This document shows, piece by piece, positions 17,225 to 27,020 of a stretch of 34,216 bases of DNA. The stretch covers positions 1 to 34,216 of the forward strand of contig JANTFI010000017.1 in NCBI GenBank assembly GCA_024763505.1, given 5' to 3'. The translations under genes were made by a program, and so were the position numbers. Numbering within the stretch: position 1 is the first letter of the stretch; every line of letters starts with the position of its first letter. The notes beneath the pieces were generated by a model, which saw nothing but the letters and a program-made list of their open reading frames with translations, had not been told where the DNA came from and did no database searches. This DNA comes from Gammaproteobacteria bacterium. GTDB taxonomy: Bacteria > Pseudomonadota > Gammaproteobacteria > GCA-001735895.

Positions 17225-17548
17225 GTGGGTTTGAGCCGCATATTTGCTCTGTCACTATTCGTAACCAGTTTGTCGGGCTGTACTACTGGCAGCACGGTTG
17301 TCAATGGACCAGTTACCGAAGCCATCGAGACCGCCGAGGTCAGTGTTCATTACCAGGCACCACCCTGTGCGTTTGAACCGGTTGCCGATATCGAATTGAA
17401 TGGAGGCTATTTTTCGCGTGCTGCATTGCTTGATGGTTTCCGCGAAAAGGCGGCCCAACTCGGCGCTAATGTGGTTCAGGTGACTTATCTGAAGAAGATC
17501 GGCAGCAATGAATACTACGGTAGTGCGCGGGCATTGCGCTGCCATTAG
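17225..17548 (+). CDS. Small lipoprotein (DUF4156/RcsF-like style)
   Basis: I choose the GTG at 17225, giving 107 residues, because a strong GGAGGA lies about 8 bases upstream and a lipoprotein signal peptide begins there (GLSRIFALSLFVTSLSGC, Cys19 lipidated). The open frame also reaches an ATG at 17189, inside the preceding gene. The mature part has two further Cys (PPCAFEPVADIELNGGYF and the terminal LRCH) and a block GFREKAAQLGANVVQVTYL. That layout resembles small envelope lipoproteins of the DUF4156 or RcsF kind, where a disulfide stabilises the fold. The family assignment is tentative. It sits between the propeller lipoprotein and the VgrG-like gene. Confidence 0.75.
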   Translation: MGLSRIFALSLFVTSLSGCTTGSTVVNGPVTEAIETAEVSVHYQAPPCAFEPVADIELNGGYFSRAALLDGFREKAAQLGANVVQVTYLKKIGSNEYYGSARALRCH

Positions 17549-17617
17549 AATAAATGAATCGCGTAAGTGAATCGCGGGCCCGGAGGCCAACCGGCAACAC
17601 CAAAAAAGGAGGGAATC

Positions 17618-19465
17618 ATGAACATCAAACCAATACTCATCGTTTTATTTAGTGCCAGCCTGTTCGCTGGCACTGCTCAGGCAGACTTGTCATCATGGTT
17701 CAAGGAGTGGGCGCAAAACAAGACGGCCCGATTACCTGCTGCTGCGTTAAACCAAAACCGCGCTTCAGATGAGCCAGAACATCGCGCTAAATCCCGCCAT
17801 TCGATTAGGAGCTGGTTTCGTAGTCGATTCTGGATACGCAATCCTGTACGCACATCCAGCCATCAGTGGCATTCCTCTTCAGATGATTCAGATGATTCAG
17901 ATGATTCGGATGATGATGATTCATCTGACAATGAACATGGTAACCAGCGAATTCATGCAGCTGTATTTGGTCGGCTGGCCGACTTGCAGCGCCAGATCAA
18001 TGCAATTGAATTAACACCCGGACCGCAAGGCGAGACCGGCCCCCCAGGTCCGGCTGGAGGCAACAGTCGCCTCGATGCGGTTGCTTCGCTGTTACCGACT
18101 GGTCAACTTCTGGCCGGTTTTCCGGCACAGACCTTTAATGCCTATCAATGCACGCAAAACAGTGGCAACGACATGAGCGTAAACATCGGCAGCAATCAGT
18201 ATCGAGGCATTGCCTTTGCCGGCAAGGATGAAATCTCGCAGTTGCCGGTGTATTACGCCGCGTTTGAAACCAGCGAAGCCTTGCCCGCCAATAGTCTGAT
18301 CGGAGCAGCTGCCAATGTCGCGCTGCAAATCGGTCAGCGCAGCTCGGCTTTCGGCGGGCTGGTAAGCGCAGCCGGGGTCGCCTCAGTCGATAATGGGCAA
18401 GTGATCATGGCTGTGAAAATCAAAAGTACACTGGCCCTTCTGGCCAGAAATCAGGCCAATCATGCCTATCAGGGGAACACAGTGCCGTCACTGCTGGAGT
18501 ATATTCTGCAAGCCAATGGTATCGATTTCAGCCTGTCACTGAACAATACCTATTCTGAGGAAGATTTCATTCTGCAGTATCAGCAAACCGATTTACAATT
18601 TGTATACAGATTATTAAGCGACAATGGAATGCTTTATCACTTTGCCGACGATGGTGAATTATTGATTACAGACCAGATATCCACGCAGGGTAATGCCATC
18701 GATACGCTCTACGCGGGACATTTGCAAAGCGGGCTGGACAATGCCCTGGCCACGTTGCGGCTGGCCGGAGCTTCCGGCAGCGCTGCTTTTAATGTCAGCG
18801 GTTTCAATTATCAGCAGGCAGGCACGCCATTATCGGCCAGCGAAACTGCGGACGGCTTTGGCACGATCGATGTTTTCAGCCAGTCTCTGGATAGTGCATC
18901 TGCGGTGCAGTCATTGGCCCTGTTACTGAAAAACCGGGATTTATCGACCCGCAGCCGCACCCTCGGTAGTGGCTATTACCCGGAATTTCGCGCCGGCAAG
19001 CGGATTAGCATCAGCGATCAATCGGCCTCGGCTGCATCCACTCAGTGGCTGCTTACTGGTGTGCGTCATGTCGCATTGCGCGATGCCGACAATGATTGCA
19101 TCAATTACGCCAACCAGTTTACTGCTTCCGGCAAGATCTCAGGCTATCAGCCCATACCGAAACAGCCTGACCAGAAAATCGCCGGGGTGATCACTGCCAC
19201 GGTGACCGGTCCTGCAGGTGAGCGTTATCACACGGATGAACTTGGGCGGGTTCAGGTTCGCTTCCATTGGGGTGATGATTCGGTCTGGCTGCGCGTGATG
19301 ATGCCAGCCGGAAGGCTCGAGGACAGTAATGTCTTTATTCCCGAAATTGGCGATGAAGTGGTGATCAGCTTTGTCGAAGGCGATCCGGATCGGCCGATCG
19401 TTATCGGAACGGTGTTCAATTCCGCCTCGCCACCCCCGATACCGCTACCGGACAGCCTCAACTAG
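17618..19465 (+). CDS. Sec-exported VgrG-like protein with Asp/Ser repeat and collagen-like triplets
   Basis: I choose the ATG at 17618 behind AAGGAGGG, giving 615 residues. The frame extends to 17567 without a ribosome site. Residues 1-22 form a Sec signal peptide ending AQA. A basic region (52-75) is followed by an Asp/Ser tract (about 87-104), a short helix (110-131), and collagen-like triplets GPQGETGPPGPAGG (135-148). From about 205 the protein is VgrG/phage gpD-like: NTVPSLLEYILQANGI, then ILQYQQTDLQFVYRLLSDNG. The C-terminus (about 545-615) is the gp5/gpV OB-fold: GPAGERYHTDELGRVQVRFH, VFIPEIGDEVVISFVEGDP, PIVIGTVFN. VgrG proteins form the spike of type VI or other contractile injectors and normally lack signal peptides. 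No such machinery is nearby. It may be a surface or secreted spike protein. Confidence 0.8.
   Translation: MNIKPILIVLFSASLFAGTAQADLSSWFKEWAQNKTARLPAAALNQNRASDEPEHRAKSRHSIRSWFRSRFWIRNPVRTSSHQWHSSSDDSDDSDDSDDDDSSDNEHGNQRIHAAVFGRLADLQRQINAIELTPGPQGETGPPGPAGGNSRLDAVASLLPTGQLLAGFPAQTFNAYQCTQNSGNDMSVNIGSNQYRGIAFAGKDEISQLPVYYAAFETSEALPANSLIGAAANVALQIGQRSSAFGGLVSAAGVASVDNGQVIMAVKIKSTLALLARNQANHAYQGNTVPSLLEYILQANGIDFSLSLNNTYSEEDFILQYQQTDLQFVYRLLSDNGMLYHFADDGELLITDQISTQGNAIDTLYAGHLQSGLDNALATLRLAGASGSAAFNVSGFNYQQAGTPLSASETADGFGTIDVFSQSLDSASAVQSLALLLKNRDLSTRSRTLGSGYYPEFRAGKRISISDQSASAASTQWLLTGVRHVALRDADNDCINYANQFTASGKISGYQPIPKQPDQKIAGVITATVTGPAGERYHTDELGRVQVRFHWGDDSVWLRVMMPAGRLEDSNVFIPEIGDEVVISFVEGDPDRPIVIGTVFNSASPPPIPLPDSLN
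17879..17931 (+). repeat. Short tandem repeat encoding Asp-Asp-Ser
   Basis: The 9-base unit TCAGATGAT is repeated about three times perfectly and then degenerates (TCGGATGATGATGAT, TCATCTGAC). It lies inside the VgrG-like gene and encodes an acidic Asp/Ser linker between the exported N-terminus and the collagen-like segment. Such direct repeats can change copy number by slippage. Because the unit is a multiple of 3, this would alter linker length without breaking the frame. Confidence 0.85.
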
Positions 19466-19573
19466 ACTTGCCAAACGTCAGACCCAATGCGCGGGATAAA
19501 GAATGCGAATCCGCTAAAGGGCTTGGTGCAAAGTATCCGTTCCTTGCCTAGCTCCCCGGTGCAGGTTTAGCGA

Positions 19574-21079
19574 ATGATGTTTTCCTTTTCGGCCCAGTAT
19601 TCGGACGCTGAAAACGGTTATAAACTGGTATCGGCGTTATTTCTGCGCGCACTGGCGGTGATTTATTGTATCGCCTTTTTTACCCTCACGTTTCAGATCA
19701 GCGGCCTCGCAGGTGAGCAGGGCATATTGCCGCTGGCGCAGTGGATCGAAAAGGCTTTGCAGACGATGGGCTGGCAAGCCTTCGTCTTTCATCCGATGCT
19801 GTTCTGGTTTGGCAGTAATGACTGGTTATTGCAGGCCGCCACCTGGTTGGGTTGTGGGTTGTCGCTGTTACTGTTTTTGAATATATGGCCGCGTGCTGTG
19901 CTGATCGCGCTGTTTGTGCTGTACCTGTCGCTGGTGACGGCGGGTGGCACTTTCATGAATTTTCAATGGGATGGCTTGCTGCTGGAAGCCGGATTTCTGG
20001 CGATATTTCTGCGCCCGGATTCGCGTGTGCTGATCTTTCTGATGCGCTGGCTGTTGTTCCGGCTGCGCTTCATGTCCGGTATTTCGAAGATCGTGATGGG
20101 CGACCCGGCCTGGACCGGTTTTACCGCGCTGTTGTTTTACTTCGAGACGCAGCCGTTGCCGCATGTCGGCTCCTGGTATTTTCACAATTTACCGCAGTGG
20201 CTGCTGATCGCGGCCACAGTGCTGGTGCTGATCATCGAAATCGTGGTGCCTTTCATGATGTTTATGTCCCGGCGTTACCGCTTTTTCGCGGCCTGGGTCA
20301 CTATCATCATGCAGCTTCTGATTATCGCGTCGAGTAATCACAACTGGTTCAATCTGTTGACACTCGCGCTGTGTCTGTTTCTGTTCGATGACAAGGCGCT
20401 GCGCAGGGTGGTTCCGGCTGCGGCCGAACGCTGGTTGACAATGACCTGGCACGATCGATTGCAGCATCGCCAGCAACCGTGGTCGGTGCTAGCCAGTTAT
20501 TTGCTGGCCTCTGTCATCGTCGGCACCGGGCTATTCAGCATACATCGCATGGTCACGCGGCAAAGTCTCGGTGTGTGGCCGGATCAACTGGTCGATGTTT
20601 TGCAGCAGTGGCATATCGTCAATGCCTTTCATGTGTTTCCAACGATGACGACGCAGCTGATCGAACTCAAGATCGAAGGTTCAAACGATGGCATTCACTG
20701 GAAGCGGTATCGGTTCAAATATCGGCCCGATGCACTCGATCAGCGTCCGCAAATTGTTTTACCGCATCATCCGCGACTGGACTGGATGATGTGGTTCGTG
20801 CCGTTTCATCCGCGTTTTCTGGATTGGTTCGATGATTTTCTGCTCAGTCTGTTACAGGGACGGCCACCGGTGCTGGCACTGCTGGCGGATAATCCTTTCC
20901 CGGATGCACCACCGAATCGTTTGCGCGTGCGCGCTTACCATTATCGTTTTACCACGCCGCAACAACGAGAACTCAGTGGGCACTGGTGGCAGCGACAGGA
21001 TCTGGGCATTTTCAAACCGATGCCGGGGATGTATCTACCCCCGGAATATTTGCCTGCTGCGACTCAGCCTGGCCAGTAA
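19574..21079 (+). CDS. Lipase maturation factor family membrane protein
   Basis: This 501-residue protein has 8 or more membrane helices in its first 340 residues. A soluble C-terminal domain follows, rich in Trp, Pro and Arg. Family blocks are MNFQWDGLLLEAGFLAIFLR, LRFMSGISKIVMGDPAW, FYFETQPLPHVGSWYFHNLP and HVFPTMTTQLIELKIEGSND. These match the lipase maturation factor (LMF1-like) family. In animals it assists folding of lipases in the ER. The bacterial members have no settled function, and a role in envelope folding or thiol chemistry is only analogy. Its 3' end overlaps the convergent gene by 16 bases. It is preceded by 108 bases with no notable structure. Confidence 0.85.
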   Translation: MMFSFSAQYSDAENGYKLVSALFLRALAVIYCIAFFTLTFQISGLAGEQGILPLAQWIEKALQTMGWQAFVFHPMLFWFGSNDWLLQAATWLGCGLSLLLFLNIWPRAVLIALFVLYLSLVTAGGTFMNFQWDGLLLEAGFLAIFLRPDSRVLIFLMRWLLFRLRFMSGISKIVMGDPAWTGFTALLFYFETQPLPHVGSWYFHNLPQWLLIAATVLVLIIEIVVPFMMFMSRRYRFFAAWVTIIMQLLIIASSNHNWFNLLTLALCLFLFDDKALRRVVPAAAERWLTMTWHDRLQHRQQPWSVLASYLLASVIVGTGLFSIHRMVTRQSLGVWPDQLVDVLQQWHIVNAFHVFPTMTTQLIELKIEGSNDGIHWKRYRFKYRPDALDQRPQIVLPHHPRLDWMMWFVPFHPRFLDWFDDFLLSLLQGRPPVLALLADNPFPDAPPNRLRVRAYHYRFTTPQQRELSGHWWQRQDLGIFKPMPGMYLPPEYLPAATQPGQ

Positions 21080-22224
21080 TCGGTGGCGATAGCTTCGCCA
21101 AGATCCGCCTTGATCAAGCGTTCGCGTACGGTCAGCAATTTTTCAATCAGCGCCGGTTCTGCTTGCTCGTAGGCGGCGGCATCCGGTGCGCGTTTGACCA
21201 CAACGCCGAGCAATTCGGTGATCGCATTGCCAATCGAATTCTGGCTGATGGTGACGATCCACTTGCCTTCGTCATTACGATAAATCAATTGCTTGAAAGC
21301 GGGTTGCCAGCGGATCGAGTTGGCATATTTGGCATCACGGATACAGTGGTCTCGTACAATCTTGGCGGTGCTCAGAAAATCATTGTTGAACAACAGTTTT
21401 TCGATGGCCTGTTGCGGATAGTAAATATCTTTTGGCAGCGGAGAATTACGCGATGACACCTGACTGAAGAAGGTGCGATAAAAATCGATGAAGCCTTTCA
21501 AAATGGTGTCGTATTCCTGCCAGAAACGGACTTCGTGGATGGTTTCCAGACCGCCGCTGATTTCCCAGCAGGGCAACCCTTGCGGATAGCCTGTGAGGGA
21601 AAGCTGCGAAGCATCTCCGTTCATTGGTTTGAGAATCTGCAAATCCAGCGTCGAGAAAAAGGCGCGATACACTTCGTGCATGTAACTCTGGAACAGGCTG
21701 TGCTGACCGCCGTCGGTCAGGTTCGGGTTATTCTGGTCGGCCAGCTTAGCAACGCGCAGTTGTTGCATGTCGAAAGCAATAAAATGATTGTGCAACATGC
21801 GAATGCTCGGAACACCGGGCGAGGTCATCGGCCAGGTCGCATCAAGGCTGGCTTCACCGCAGAGCAATAAATGCTGCGCCGGGTCGGGGAAGGTTTCCTG
21901 CATGTAATCGATCAGAATCTGGTTCATCCGGTTCCATACATTGAGCACCGCTTGCGGCACCTGTGTTCTGCGTACCGGTCGGCCCAGCGGGTCGAGGATG
22001 ATTTTCGACGTGTTGTATATGATCGAGGTGTCGAATACATTAGAATGCCCCAGCGCCTTGCGGTAAAGCAGCAGGTTTTCCGGGTTTTGCAGCAGGCCGT
22101 TATTATTGACCAGGTCGTTCAAATTTTCGGTGCTGTTGAAGAATTCGTTGGGTTTCATGCCTTCTGGCACATCCAGCGGAATGGGGCGAAACGGCGTGGT
22201 AATTTCTCTGGGACCTGTGGTCAT
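21064..22224 (-). CDS. Unrecognised 386-residue protein
   Basis: I choose the ATG at 22224 (MTTGPREITTPFRPIPLDVP), which follows AAGAGAAG. The frame also runs up to 22263. I do not recognise the family. The protein is soluble, with no signal peptide or membrane helix. Notable blocks are SIIYNTSKIILDPLGRPVRR, HLLLCGEASLDATWPMTSPG, IRMLHNHFIAFD, HSLFQSYMHEVYRAFFSTLD, GLPCWEISGGLETIHEVRFW and WIVTISQNSIGNAITELLGV. The His-Asn-His followed by alternating hydrophobics recalls the histidine-triad fold, but a full HxHxH is absent, so this is a weak idea. Codon use and length look like a real gene. It is divergent from the EamA gene and convergent with the lipase-maturation-like gene. Confidence 0.75.
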   Translation of the reverse strand: MTTGPREITTPFRPIPLDVPEGMKPNEFFNSTENLNDLVNNNGLLQNPENLLLYRKALGHSNVFDTSIIYNTSKIILDPLGRPVRRTQVPQAVLNVWNRMNQILIDYMQETFPDPAQHLLLCGEASLDATWPMTSPGVPSIRMLHNHFIAFDMQQLRVAKLADQNNPNLTDGGQHSLFQSYMHEVYRAFFSTLDLQILKPMNGDASQLSLTGYPQGLPCWEISGGLETIHEVRFWQEYDTILKGFIDFYRTFFSQVSSRNSPLPKDIYYPQQAIEKLLFNNDFLSTAKIVRDHCIRDAKYANSIRWQPAFKQLIYRNDEGKWIVTISQNSIGNAITELLGVVVKRAPDAAAYEQAEPALIEKLLTVRERLIKADLGEAIATDYWPG

Positions 22225-22311
22225 GGTTCTTCTCTTTTTCGAATTTTCCCAAGCATATCCCATTGGCGGGTGTTTTGATGTTCAAAAAAATTTAGCCTGT
22301 TATTGATTTAG

Positions 22312-23175
22312 ATGATTATTTCAGACAATGCGCGGGGCCTGATGCTGGCCGGTTTCGGGGTGTTTGTACTCAGTCCGGACAGCCTGCTGATTCGCCTGAT
22401 CGATATCGATTTGTGGAGCCTGATGTTTTTACGCGGATTGTTTATGGGGCTGTGCATGCTGGTGTTGAACCATTTCATCAATGGCGATCAATCGTGGCGA
22501 CAATTTCGCAACCTTGATCGCTATGCCTGGGGCATCATCATTCTGATGACGCTGAGTTCCTTCTTTTTCGTGGCTGCGGTACAAACCACCAGTGTCGCGC
22601 ATACCTTGATTATCGTCGGTTCGGTGCCGGTTGGAGCGGCGATTCTGGGCATCCTGTTTTTGCACGAAAGGGTTTCCCGATCGACCTGGCTGACCATTTT
22701 GACGGTGGTGATCGGTCTGGCATTTGTGGTTTACGATGGCCAGCAAAGCACGCTGGAGGGAGATTTCTATGCGCTGGTGGCCTGCCTGATGTGGTCAGTC
22801 AATTTCGTGCTGGCGCGAAAAACCCGCATGCCGAACATGATCGCAGCGATGTGTGTCAGCGGTTTTCTGATGGCGCTGGCCAGTCTGCCGCTGGTGCATC
22901 TGCAAAGCCTTTCTGCCGGTCAGCTCGGCCTGAGTCTGTTACTCGGCTTAGTGGTGGGTGTGGCCTTTTCGATGATTACGCTGGCACCGCGTTATATTCC
23001 CTCGGCCGAGGTGGCGGTTTTCATGCCGCTGGAATCGGTGTTCGGCTCGTTGCTGGTGTGGTGGTTTCTGGGTGAATACCCGGGCTGGATTTCACTGACC
23101 GCTGGCAGCGTGATTATCATTGCGATTATGCTCAACAGTTATTTTCAAATCAGCAATGCTTCCAATCGCGCCTGA
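22312..23175 (+). CDS. EamA/DMT-family transporter
   Basis: This 287-residue protein has ten predicted membrane helices in two EamA halves (about 8-140 and 150-283). Family features are VAAVQTTSVAHTLIIVGSVP, VGAAILGILFLHERVS at the end of the first half, and EVAVFMPLESVFGSLLVWW with FLGEYPG in the second. It would export small metabolites across the inner membrane. The substrate is not readable. The gene has a 48-base divergent gap to the unrecognised minus-strand gene, which must hold both promoters or share them. It ends 52 bases before fumC. Confidence 0.9.
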   Translation: MIISDNARGLMLAGFGVFVLSPDSLLIRLIDIDLWSLMFLRGLFMGLCMLVLNHFINGDQSWRQFRNLDRYAWGIIILMTLSSFFFVAAVQTTSVAHTLIIVGSVPVGAAILGILFLHERVSRSTWLTILTVVIGLAFVVYDGQQSTLEGDFYALVACLMWSVNFVLARKTRMPNMIAAMCVSGFLMALASLPLVHLQSLSAGQLGLSLLLGLVVGVAFSMITLAPRYIPSAEVAVFMPLESVFGSLLVWWFLGEYPGWISLTAGSVIIIAIMLNSYFQISNASNRA

Positions 23176-23227
23176 GCGGTTGTGATATATTTCTGCCCCG
23201 GCCAGAACCACTATCAAGAGCAAAAAC

Positions 23228-24607
<1,380 letters not shown>

Positions 24608-24626
24608 ACTGGCCCAGTGAACAACG

Positions 24627-25214
24627 ATGCAAGACCGGCATGGTGAAATCGCTTTGCAATCGGTGCAGCGCTGGTTCGAGCAAGCCGTGCTGGGTTTGAA
24701 TCTGTGCCCGTTTGCACATAAACCGCAGCACGAAGGCAGGATCGAATTCATCGTCTCGGATGCCGATAGCGACGAGGCTTGCCTGAGTGAACTCTATCTG
24801 AACTGTCTGAAACTCGACCAGCATACCGAAATCGAAACCCTGGTGATGATTTGCGCGCGCCATTTGAGCCATTTCGAAGCCTATAACCGGTTTCTCGATC
24901 TGGCCGATGGGTTACTGATTCAGGAAGGCTGGGAAGGTATTTACCAGCTTGCCAGTTTTCATCCGGACTATGTGTTTACCGATACGCAGCCCGATGCTCG
25001 AGCCAACTGGACCAATCGCTCGCCTTATCCTCTGTTACACCTGATTCGCGAAGAATCGGTCACCCGCGCGGTTGAAGCGCACCCGGATGTGGACTCGATT
25101 CCACAAACCAATATCAAGATGTTAAATCAACTCAGTGAATCCCGGATGCAGCAGATTTTCCCTGGATACCGGTCATCGACAATAAAGCGCGAAACAAAAA
25201 AAATGCCGGACTGA
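24627..25214 (+). CDS. DUF1415 family protein
   Basis: This is a 195-residue soluble protein. The family block VQRWFEQAVLGLNLCPFAHK is at residues 10-29. QLASFHPDYVFTDTQPD and NWTNRSPYPLLHLIREESVT lie near 110-145, and HPDVDSIPQTNIKMLNQL near the end. DUF1415 is widespread in Proteobacteria with no assigned function; the Cys and His residues in the first block are conserved in the family as I recall it. It follows fumC closely. Its stop codon lies inside the loop of the terminator hairpin, so transcript ending and gene end coincide. Confidence 0.9.
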   Translation: MQDRHGEIALQSVQRWFEQAVLGLNLCPFAHKPQHEGRIEFIVSDADSDEACLSELYLNCLKLDQHTEIETLVMICARHLSHFEAYNRFLDLADGLLIQEGWEGIYQLASFHPDYVFTDTQPDARANWTNRSPYPLLHLIREESVTRAVEAHPDVDSIPQTNIKMLNQLSESRMQQIFPGYRSSTIKRETKKMPD

Positions 25215-25228
25215 GCCGGCATTTTTTT
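25194..25228. terminator. Bidirectional intrinsic terminator
   Basis: ATGCCGG (25203-25209) pairs with CCGGCAT (25216-25222) around a 6-base loop. An A-run precedes and a T-run follows, so it works on both strands. It ends the fumC/DUF1415 transcript on the plus strand and the coiled-coil gene (which stops at 25247) on the minus strand. The DUF1415 stop codon (25212-25214) is in the loop. Confidence 0.9.
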
Positions 25229-25246
25229 CACGCTTTTGTAAACTGA

Positions 25247-26884
25247 TCAGCTTTTGACCGCTGCCAGCACATCGGCATTGGCAATCGGCGCAATGCGCTG
25301 GAAATTCATGAAATTCGGCATTTTTCTCATCAGTTCGGCGATTTGCTGTTCGCTGTCGAAGTTGCCACCATAGATCAGCGTGTACTGGTCGTCGGCGGTC
25401 TTGAAATAGCCCAGCTCTTCGGTGAAATAGCGGTTGTAGCGCTGCGCGATTTCATATAGTTCCTGCTTGTCGCTGACGGTGGCGATCTTGATGGAAAACT
25501 GGTCGGCATTCAGTTTGCTCAGCCACTCGGAACCATGAATGGTATTGTCCGAGCCAAAGTTGTAGAGCGGGGCAAGGTATTGCACCCGGCCATCCAGACT
25601 TTCCACCTGATCATTCATGCTGACCAGTTTTTCTTCAATCGCCTGGGCTTTTTGTTCGACCACCTGCTCGAGTTGCTGCGATTTTTCAACCAGTTGGGAT
25701 TTGACATCAGTTAGATTCTTTTGCAGTTCAACGATGTCGGAATAAAAGACCTGGGAAGCCATTTGCTCATCTTCCACGCGCAATTGTAAATCGCTGACCT
25801 GAGCATCCACAGTCTTGTTGACTTCGCCCTGTACCGCGAGGTCGGTATCGCGCTGATATTGTCCATAAAAGAATACGCCGAGCACGGCCAGCAGTAGCAG
25901 GATACTGGCTGCGGCCATCACGTTGAAGTGTTTGCGCTCGAGTGATGCCAGCGCCAGCATGGTGCGGGTGATCGAACTGGTTTTGTTTTCCAGACCATCG
26001 ATCTGGCCTTGTTGCTGTTCATTTTGCTCGGCCAGTTTGGCGGTATGATTTTCCAGCGCTTCTACATCGTCAACCAGCTTGGCTGTCAGCACATCCAGCA
26101 CTTCAGTACTATCACGCAGATTCTGGCTTTCGGCAATCAATTGGTCAGAAGTTACTTCCAGTGCAGCGGTTCGTTTTTCCAGAGCTTCATCCACGCTTTG
26201 CATCAGCAGCATCTTGGCTTTCTGACTGCTGATTTCTTCGTTGCTGGAATTGATGCGCTGATCCAGTTTACTGTCGCGAGCTTGCGAGATTTGCGCGACA
26301 TTCTCCAGCTCGGTAACAATGCGTGCTTCCAGTTCGGTCAGCGCCTTGTGGTTTTCCTTGATGCTTTTGCTCAACTTGGTGCTGATGGTTTTCACATTCT
26401 TTGACAGTTTCGCGGCGCGCTCGATGATATCATCCTGCTGCTGTTGCAAACCGGCGTTGACTTGCTGTTGGCTTTCAACCGCGCTGGAAAGTGCTTTCGA
26501 GGAGGATTTTTCGAAAGCTTTAATATCCTTGTTGACCTTTTTCAGATCCGAATTGAGTTGGCTGGAAGCCTGATTGAGTTGATCAAAGATTTGATCGATA
26601 ACACCCAGTTGCTTGTAGGTTTCGGTAACCTTTTCGGTGATTTCAGCATCCGAATCGGTCAAACGCGAAACATCGGTCTTGATCTGTTTGTTGGTGGCAT
26701 TGAGTTTTTTGGTCAATGCGGTGACGGATTTTTCCAGAGCCGTCATTTGTTTGTTGATTTCCAGCACCTGTTTTTCATTACCGTTTTCCGGCATGGAAAC
26801 CAGGTTGTCGGATGGATGCTCCACTGGCTGCTCCAGCGAGGTGGAGTCTTCCGGGAAGGTGTCTCGTTGTGTATTTTGTACCAT
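25247..26884 (-). CDS. Single-span coiled-coil protein with SPOR-like C-terminus
   Basis: This is a 545-residue protein. Residues 35-315 are almost wholly coiled coil (heptads rich in Leu, Lys, Glu, Gln). One membrane helix is at about 321-343 (VMAAASILLLLAVLGVFF). A second, periplasmic coiled coil (about 350-435) leads to a C-terminal domain from about 465: FSIKIATVSDKQELYEIAQR, YTLIYGGNFDSEQQIAELMR, FQRIAPI. This reads like a SPOR domain, which binds glycan strands stripped of stem peptides. The topology puts the long coil in the cytoplasm and the SPOR-like end at the cell wall. That suggests a link between cytoplasm and peptidoglycan, perhaps in division or cell shape. I do not recognise a named family. 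The start lacks a good ribosome site. Confidence 0.75.
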   Translation of the reverse strand: MVQNTQRDTFPEDSTSLEQPVEHPSDNLVSMPENGNEKQVLEINKQMTALEKSVTALTKKLNATNKQIKTDVSRLTDSDAEITEKVTETYKQLGVIDQIFDQLNQASSQLNSDLKKVNKDIKAFEKSSSKALSSAVESQQQVNAGLQQQQDDIIERAAKLSKNVKTISTKLSKSIKENHKALTELEARIVTELENVAQISQARDSKLDQRINSSNEEISSQKAKMLLMQSVDEALEKRTAALEVTSDQLIAESQNLRDSTEVLDVLTAKLVDDVEALENHTAKLAEQNEQQQGQIDGLENKTSSITRTMLALASLERKHFNVMAAASILLLLAVLGVFFYGQYQRDTDLAVQGEVNKTVDAQVSDLQLRVEDEQMASQVFYSDIVELQKNLTDVKSQLVEKSQQLEQVVEQKAQAIEEKLVSMNDQVESLDGRVQYLAPLYNFGSDNTIHGSEWLSKLNADQFSIKIATVSDKQELYEIAQRYNRYFTEELGYFKTADDQYTLIYGGNFDSEQQIAELMRKMPNFMNFQRIAPIANADVLAAVKS

Positions 26885-26915
26885 GGAATATGCCCTGAGA
26901 ATTTGAATGGACAGT

Positions 26916-26935
26916 ATATTAGCATATTCTAATAT
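26916..26935. promoter_or_regulatory. Operator-like palindrome upstream of the coiled-coil gene
   Basis: ATATTAG (26916-26922) and CTAATAT (26929-26935) form a perfect 7-base dyad with a 6-base spacer. On the minus strand it overlaps TAATAT/TATACT hexamers suitable as a -10 for the coiled-coil gene, whose start is about 32 bases further on. That placement suits a repressor operator. The sequence looks like the sites of small winged-helix (ArsR-type) repressors from memory, but no regulator gene is nearby. Confidence 0.45.
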
Positions 26936-26980
26936 TGATTGAAACCCGCTACACGATCCGAAGATCGATTGTGTTGCCAG

Positions 26981-26999
26981 TCCGGTTATAATGCCGGAT
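26981..26999 (+). promoter_or_regulatory. Probable -10 element upstream of the 27021 gene
   Basis: A consensus TATAAT sits at 26987-26992, 28 bases before the ATG at 27021. It is embedded in a small dyad, TCCGG (26981-26985) and CCGGA (26994-26998). No good -35 hexamer lies at the right distance, so the promoter may depend on an activator, or this may be chance. Confidence 0.45.
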
Positions 27000-27020
27000 T
27001 ATTGATGACAGGTATATTTT

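Noticed and set aside
17879-17931. Direct repeats as a possible CRISPR or iteron array
   Set aside because: The 9-base units are contiguous without spacers and are in frame within a coding sequence; they encode Asp-Asp-Ser.
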